Shown: positions 32,011-36,436 of the stretch, piece after piece
Numbering within the stretch: the stretch's first letter is position 1
Layout of the letters: every line of letters starts with the position of its first letter
DNA from: Candidatus Omnitrophota bacterium
GTDB lineage: Bacteria > Omnitrophota > Gorgyraeia > Zapsychrales > Aceulaceae
Assembly: GCA_028693815.1 (NCBI GenBank)
Contig: JAQUUP010000019.1
Span: forward strand, 1-36,436
Direction: 5' to 3'
Length of the DNA: 36,436 nucleotides
Notes under the pieces: model-generated
What the model was told of the DNA's origin: nothing
The model's database searches: none
The model's input: the letters and a program-made list of their open reading frames with translations, nothing else
Program-made: the position numbers and the translations under genes

Positions 32011-33726
32011 TTATTTGTTTGTATGAATTCTATTTTTGCCTTCTTTTTTAGCAAAATATAAAGCCGAATCAGCTTTTGACATAAAATCATAACGATTTAT
32101 TTCTTTGTTCTTCGGAAGCTGCGCAAGTCCTATGCTCACACTCACTTTCATCTTTAATCTTAATTCTTCAACTTTAACTTTAATTTTATTTGCCACTATT
32201 TCCGCATTCGATATTTCTGTATCTGGCAAAATAATAACAAACTCATCGCCAGCATATCGACAAGCAACATCAACATCTCGAACATTTTCTTTAAATATTC
32301 TCGATAATTCTTTCAATAAAATATCTCCTTCTATATGCCCATGTGTATCATTATAAGTTTTAAAATCATCGACATCGATCATAAGAATGCACAAAGGCCT
32401 GTCGTATCGCTTAGAGCGACTAATTTCGCGATCAAGAGTTTTTGCAAAGTATCGAAAATTATAAATACCAGTCAAAGGGTCTGTTACGGTCAAAAATTTT
32501 AAATCACTATATAGTTTTGATGCTTCCATCGCGATCCCGACTTGACGAGTAATCATGCTCAACACCTTTAAGTCAAGTTGAGTAAATATCTCTTCATCTT
32601 GAAAATGCTTATCTGTTACGCTCAAGACTCCAAGAACTTGATCTCCCATTTTAATCGGAGCGCTTACAAATGATTTGCTTTCACAAGAAGGCCTATTCTT
32701 TCTTAAATACCTTTTATCCTTTTCAATATCCTCAACAAGAACTGGTCTTCCTTCTAACGCAACCAACCCGGCAATCGGATCGCCAATTTTCATCCTTGCC
32801 TTTACCGCAATGCTCTCACCTAGCCCAATATATCCCCTTAATACCAATTCTTGAGTTTCTTCATCAACTAACATAAGAGAACATTTTCTTGCCTTTAAAA
32901 TTTTAGACGTTTTTTCAATAACAAAATCAACTAATTTATTTAAATCTAATACTTTATGCAAACCTTCTTCTAGACTTAAAACTTGCTCAAGTTTAGTTTT
33001 TTCTAGCTGCATTTTGTTCACTAGCTCTTCTTCCTTCTTCTGGGCCTCAATTCTTTCCGTTATGTCTCTTGCAATAATCGAAGCACCGATAATATTTCCC
33101 GACATGTCTGCTATCGGCGATACCGACAAAGAAACGTTAATCAAAGAGCCGTCTTTTTTCATTCGAGCAGTCTCATAGTGCTTAATTCTCTGGCCATTCT
33201 TAACTTTTTCCAATATATCTCCTAGAGACTTATGCTCGTTTTCAGGAATCAAAATCTTCGCTGAACGCCCGACAACTTCTTCGCTAGCATAACCCAACAT
33301 ATTTTGACTGCTTTTATTCCAATCAGAAATAGTTCCATCTAGCGCTAAGGACCATATCGCATCTTGCGATGAATTAACGATTGCGGCAAGTTTTGAATTT
33401 AATTCTTCCTTAAGTTTATAATGCAAAAACCAAAAAGATACAGTCCAGAGAATTATCAATATCAGCGCATGATTAGTTAAAACTCGCCAAACTTGACCAA
33501 CAGGAGGAACAATGATCAAAGACAACACAATAAGACATGAAGAAGAAATAGTGAAAATATAAGGATGTTTGTTGTTTGATGACTGCAAGAAAAATAACAC
33601 AACGATGATATAAACAAGGCCCCCGATTGCCCAGCGTACAGACAAATCAACGCTAAAGGCAATAATGCTCAACAAAATACACAGCGCAAATATATGCGAA
33701 TTCTTTAATTTAAGTTTTAGGAACAT
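32011..33726 (-). CDS. Membrane PAS-GAF-GGDEF diguanylate cyclase
   Basis: 571 residues: about four N-terminal membrane helices (roughly 10-102), PAS (about 110-228; SSQDAIWSLALDGTISDWNK), GAF (about 250-400; MLVDEETQELVLRGYIG) and GGDEF (about 412-571). The active motif is AGDEF (492-496), a known functional variant, and the I-site RDVD (483-486) is five residues before it, so product inhibition is expected. It should make c-di-GMP from GTP. Last gene of the clpB-tamB operon (5 bp gap). It contrasts with the degenerate GGDEF protein at 8734. Confidence 0.92.
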   Translation of the reverse strand: MFLKLKLKNSHIFALCILLSIIAFSVDLSVRWAIGGLVYIIVVLFFLQSSNNKHPYIFTISSSCLIVLSLIIVPPVGQVWRVLTNHALILIILWTVSFWFLHYKLKEELNSKLAAIVNSSQDAIWSLALDGTISDWNKSSQNMLGYASEEVVGRSAKILIPENEHKSLGDILEKVKNGQRIKHYETARMKKDGSLINVSLSVSPIADMSGNIIGASIIARDITERIEAQKKEEELVNKMQLEKTKLEQVLSLEEGLHKVLDLNKLVDFVIEKTSKILKARKCSLMLVDEETQELVLRGYIGLGESIAVKARMKIGDPIAGLVALEGRPVLVEDIEKDKRYLRKNRPSCESKSFVSAPIKMGDQVLGVLSVTDKHFQDEEIFTQLDLKVLSMITRQVGIAMEASKLYSDLKFLTVTDPLTGIYNFRYFAKTLDREISRSKRYDRPLCILMIDVDDFKTYNDTHGHIEGDILLKELSRIFKENVRDVDVACRYAGDEFVIILPDTEISNAEIVANKIKVKVEELRLKMKVSVSIGLAQLPKNKEINRYDFMSKADSALYFAKKEGKNRIHTNK

Positions 33727-33731
33727 TTCTA

Positions 33732-35024
33732 TTAAAATCCTTTTTTATATTTCAAATAAACTCTATCGTCAGTTTTAGACTTATTCTTCTCGTTAATAAG
33801 ATCCTTTTTCTCTTGTGTTATAAATTCTTTTTGAGCCCCAACAGAAATCGCATCTGTCACCTTGTATTCTCCTCCTACTTTCTGTGAAACATCAGGCTTT
33901 TGATCGACCTTGCTTCTTTCTTCTATCTCATAACTGGCTTCTAATCCATCGGCTAAATCTTTTGTCACAGCAATCCCTTTGCCTTGCGCATCGTATTTCA
34001 CAGAAAAACTTCGCAAACCAAGCTTCTGGGCAAACTGATCACCTTGCCCGCCAAATAAGAAATAATCAATAAAATCCTTAGACAAATCCGCAGACACTTC
34101 TCCCTTATTTAATAATTCTTCAGAATCTTTCCATGTTCGATTAGTAGCCAATGCCAACAACAACCTTTCTTTGGCCATAGGCGAATCGGAACTAACTTGC
34201 AAATCTGGATTCTGAAGACTGCCTTTAACAGCAATGTCTATTTTTATTCTTTCAACAACTGAAGTTGCTTTAATATTAAAACTTGGTTTTTGTGGATCAC
34301 CATTAAACATTATTTTGCTTTCTTGGAGTCGCACTAAAGCTGTCTTGTTTCCATGTATTGTTCCGCCTTTTAGAATAACGAGCCCATGCAATCCTAAGAC
34401 GTTTTCATCGTTTTTAATGTTTATCTTAAATTCGCCTGGAGCCTTCTCAAGAAAAAACCCATTCTTTGTTATTTTCTCGATAACAAATTCTCCGCTTATC
34501 AAAGGCTGATCTACTGAGCCTTTAATAAAAACATCTACCTCAGAAAGACTTCCTTTGACTCCGCTAAGAACATCTGCCTTAAGCAAATCTTTTAGCTCAC
34601 CATCTGAAATGGACTTTGAATAAAGATTAAAATCTACAGACCCTTTTTCAATCTTCCCACGAAACAAAACAGGGTCTGCATCTGGCAAAATCAACCTTGC
34701 ATTATCAATCTGCAACTCAACCTCATTTAAACTTAAAGAATGAATGTTTACGATTAATGTCTGCACTTTTAGCTGATTTGGAATCGGAAACCATTTCAAA
34801 TTTTCCAATACGATATTCTTATACAGCATGCCACTAACTAAACTGCCTTCGGCCTGCTCCCAGTCAACTAAATTTTCGTCATTGGTCAGCTTTGCAAATC
34901 TTTCGGTTAACACCAACCCTCCGGAATTAGTGAAAAAAAGGAAATAACCAGCCCCTAAAAGCAAAGCTCCAAAAGCAATGATGATGCTGCCCAAAAGAAC
35001 AAATTTCTTTGATTTAGTTTTCAT
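33732..35024 (-). CDS. Short TamB/AsmA-like envelope protein
   Basis: 430 residues. A membrane anchor (about 8-32) is followed by a beta-helical repeat region. The start ERFAKLTNDENLVDWEQAEG and the C-terminus (VKGSLQNPDLQVSSDSPMAKERL, then FDxxxFxxG-like DYFLFGGQ and a barrel-like end YLKYKKGF) match the first and last parts of TamB (DUF490). Full TamB is about 1200+ residues, so this is a compact form. TamB bridges the two membranes and helps lipid transport to, or protein assembly in, the outer membrane. Its presence supports a two-membrane envelope. Overlaps the clpB stop as ATGA. Confidence 0.75.
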   Translation of the reverse strand: MKTKSKKFVLLGSIIIAFGALLLGAGYFLFFTNSGGLVLTERFAKLTNDENLVDWEQAEGSLVSGMLYKNIVLENLKWFPIPNQLKVQTLIVNIHSLSLNEVELQIDNARLILPDADPVLFRGKIEKGSVDFNLYSKSISDGELKDLLKADVLSGVKGSLSEVDVFIKGSVDQPLISGEFVIEKITKNGFFLEKAPGEFKINIKNDENVLGLHGLVILKGGTIHGNKTALVRLQESKIMFNGDPQKPSFNIKATSVVERIKIDIAVKGSLQNPDLQVSSDSPMAKERLLLALATNRTWKDSEELLNKGEVSADLSKDFIDYFLFGGQGDQFAQKLGLRSFSVKYDAQGKGIAVTKDLADGLEASYEIEERSKVDQKPDVSQKVGGEYKVTDAISVGAQKEFITQEKKDLINEKNKSKTDDRVYLKYKKGF

Positions 35025-36394
35025 TTTTTCTTTTTACTGTTTTTACAATTAAAAATAAAGTCTTTGTTATCAACATCAACAAAAATAGAATCTTTTTCCT
35101 TAAACTCTCCTTTAAGAATCTTAAGAGCAATCGGATCTTGAATATATTTTTGCACTATCCTTTTTAAAGGTCTCGCCCCAAAAGCGATATCATAGCCTAA
35201 CTCTCCAATATAATCTTTTGCCTGATCCGATACGTCAAAATCAAAATTCTTTTCGCTTAAGCGGTTTCTTAATATTTCTAATTGAATGTCAACAATTCGG
35301 CGTATATCTTTTTTTTCCAACTGGTTAAAAACAATAACTTCGTCAATACGATTAAGAAACTCAGGACGAAAATGACTTTTGATAACATCGTTAATTTTTT
35401 GATCAATATCCTTTTTTTCATCTGATTCTATAATTAAATTAGTCCCTATATTTGAAGTCATAATAATTATAGTATTTTTAAAATTAACAACTCTTCCTTG
35501 TCCATCTGTTAATCGACCGTCATCAAGAATTTGCAACAACGCATTAAAAACATCTGGGTGCGCTTTTTCAATTTCATCAAACAAAATAACCGAATAAGAT
35601 TTTCGACGTACTGCCTCTGTGAGCTGTCCTCCTTCTTCATACCCAACATATCCAGGAGGAGACCCTATCAATTTTGATACGCTATGCTGCTCCATATACT
35701 CACTCATATCAATTCGAATCATAGCGTTCTCATCGTCAAACAAAAACCAAGCCAATGATTTAGCTAATTCCGTTTTTCCAACTCCTGTGGGCCCAACAAA
35801 AATAAAAGATCCTACCGGGCGATGCGGGTCACTTAATCCTATTCGAGAACGCCTAATCGCATTAGCAATCAAATCAATCGCTTGATCTTGCCCCACAATA
35901 CGCTTCTTTAAACTTTTTTCAATATTAATCAGCTTCTCTGTTTCCCCTTCCATTAATTTTGAAATAGGTATTTTAGTCCATTTGCAAACAACCTCAGTAA
36001 TGTCTTGATCGTCAACCTCTTCTTTTAACATGGTTCCATGCTTTTGAAGCTCAATAAGTTCCTTGTTTTGGATCTCTAAATCTTTTTGCAAATTAATCAA
36101 AATTCCATATTTAATTTCTGCTGCTTTATTAAGATCACCACTTCTTTCAGCCTTTACTTCTTCTAGCTTTTGTTTTTCTATTTCTGATTTTATTTTTCTA
36201 ATCTTATCAATTAGACTTTTCTCACCCTGCCATTGCAACCGAAGCTTTTTATTATCTTCCTTTAAACTATCTAGTTCTTTCTCTATTTTCTTAAGCCTCT
36301 CTTGAGATGCTTCATCTTTTTCCTTTTTTAAAGCCTGTTTTTCAATTTCTAGCTGACGAATACGTCGCTCATAAATATCTAATTCCTGTGGCAT
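35021..36394 (-). CDS. clpB: ClpB disaggregase, C-terminal part (M-domain and NBD2)
   Basis: 457 residues from the ATG at 36394. The first about 120 are the coiled-coil M-domain (QELDIYERRIRQLEIEKQAL), followed by the second AAA+ module: VGQDQAIDLIANAIRRSR, Walker A GPTGVGKTE, pore loop SPPGYVGYEEGG, Walker B VILFDEIEKAHP, sensor/Arg finger region FRPEFLNRIDEVIVF and sensor 2 FGARPLKR. Full ClpB has about 860 residues. The frame continues upstream beyond this ATG but is cut by a TAG at 36404-36406, where ClpB has a conserved Glu (LRxEIDSMP). As read, the N-domain and NBD1 would be missing from this protein. tamB and a diguanylate cyclase follow in the same operon. Confidence 0.9.
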   Translation of the reverse strand: MPQELDIYERRIRQLEIEKQALKKEKDEASQERLKKIEKELDSLKEDNKKLRLQWQGEKSLIDKIRKIKSEIEKQKLEEVKAERSGDLNKAAEIKYGILINLQKDLEIQNKELIELQKHGTMLKEEVDDQDITEVVCKWTKIPISKLMEGETEKLINIEKSLKKRIVGQDQAIDLIANAIRRSRIGLSDPHRPVGSFIFVGPTGVGKTELAKSLAWFLFDDENAMIRIDMSEYMEQHSVSKLIGSPPGYVGYEEGGQLTEAVRRKSYSVILFDEIEKAHPDVFNALLQILDDGRLTDGQGRVVNFKNTIIIMTSNIGTNLIIESDEKKDIDQKINDVIKSHFRPEFLNRIDEVIVFNQLEKKDIRRIVDIQLEILRNRLSEKNFDFDVSDQAKDYIGELGYDIAFGARPLKRIVQKYIQDPIALKILKGEFKEKDSIFVDVDNKDFIFNCKNSKKKK

Positions 36395-36403
36395 GCTATC
36401 AAT

Positions 36404-36436
36404 CTATATCCTCAACTTTGAAGCAGCTTCATCGAT
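36404..36436 (-). pseudogene. clpB: End of upstream clpB segment, closed by in-frame TAG
   Basis: Read on -, codons 36436-36407 give IDEAASKLRI, the exact end of ClpB NBD1 (LIDEAASRLR-E-IDSMP). The next codon, 36404-36406, is TAG in place of a Glu codon (GAG/GAA), then IDSMPQELD continues in the same frame. One base change (GAG to TAG) explains it. The remainder of the gene lies outside the window. Confidence 0.85.

Noticed and set aside
36404-36406. TAG as a recoded sense codon
   Set aside because: TAG clearly ends other genes in the window (for example at 263-265 and the XRE-cupin gene), so code reassignment is not supported.
1-36436. CRISPR arrays, tRNA/rRNA genes, transposases, prophage or integrase genes
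   Set aside because: Looked for on both strands; no regularly spaced repeats, cloverleaf-like genes or transposase/integrase motifs were recognised.

Overview
The window is low-GC DNA from a bacterium with two membranes: it encodes an outer-membrane porin, a TamB/AsmA-like protein and a periplasmic phosphate-binding protein. There is no rRNA or tRNA and no marker gene that fixes the taxonomy. The mix of TreT plus DUF5752, a GPH-type transporter, two-membrane genes and low GC would suit an uncultured PVC-like lineage such as Omnitrophota, but that is a guess. Only the first two genes (2-1215) are on the + strand; every other gene is on the - strand.

Layout. 2-3169: the end of a sugar transporter and a GT-A-like protein face a TreT trehalose synthase/DUF5752 pair, with a terminator between them. 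3346-5460: an M50-like membrane protease, a ureidoglycolate lyase-like cupin, the C-terminal scrap of a zinc alcohol dehydrogenase, and a lone ABC ATPase. 5726-10407: a fermentation block, pta-ackA, followed by a second, truncated AckA paralogue lacking key catalytic residues; then a PAS-GGDEF protein with a ruined active site but an intact I-site, and an XRE-cupin regulator with a clear promoter. 10674-11642: an RlmK-type rRNA methyltransferase.

11719-20600 is a complete phosphate module: phoB-phoR, a small unknown gene with a porin, and pstS-pstC-pstA-pstB-phoU. Three promoters (before phoB, the small gene and pstS) share four 11-bp-spaced half-sites placed exactly 10 bp from the -10 box, which is strong internal evidence for PhoB control. 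Unusual hairpins sit at the pstC and pstA starts.

20748-25600 is the most novel-looking part: a tight operon of a fold-III PLP decarboxylase, an ATP-grasp ligase, a CelD/BioF2-type acyltransferase and a SpeD-like pyruvoyl decarboxylase that keeps the processing residues but appears to have lost AdoMet-binding residues, preceded by two small acidic proteins. It looks like a pathway for an unknown amine or amino-acid conjugate.

25791-30289 is a signalling operon: a PhnD-like/PAS receptor without a kinase, a CACHE histidine kinase with an MshEN-like tail, and two single-domain receivers. 30573-31834 is an oxidative-stress/iron unit (EncFtn-like protein and peroxiredoxin) behind a promoter whose spacer is a palindrome. 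32011-36436 is a clpB-tamB-diguanylate cyclase operon in which the clpB reading frame carries an in-frame TAG just before its middle domain.
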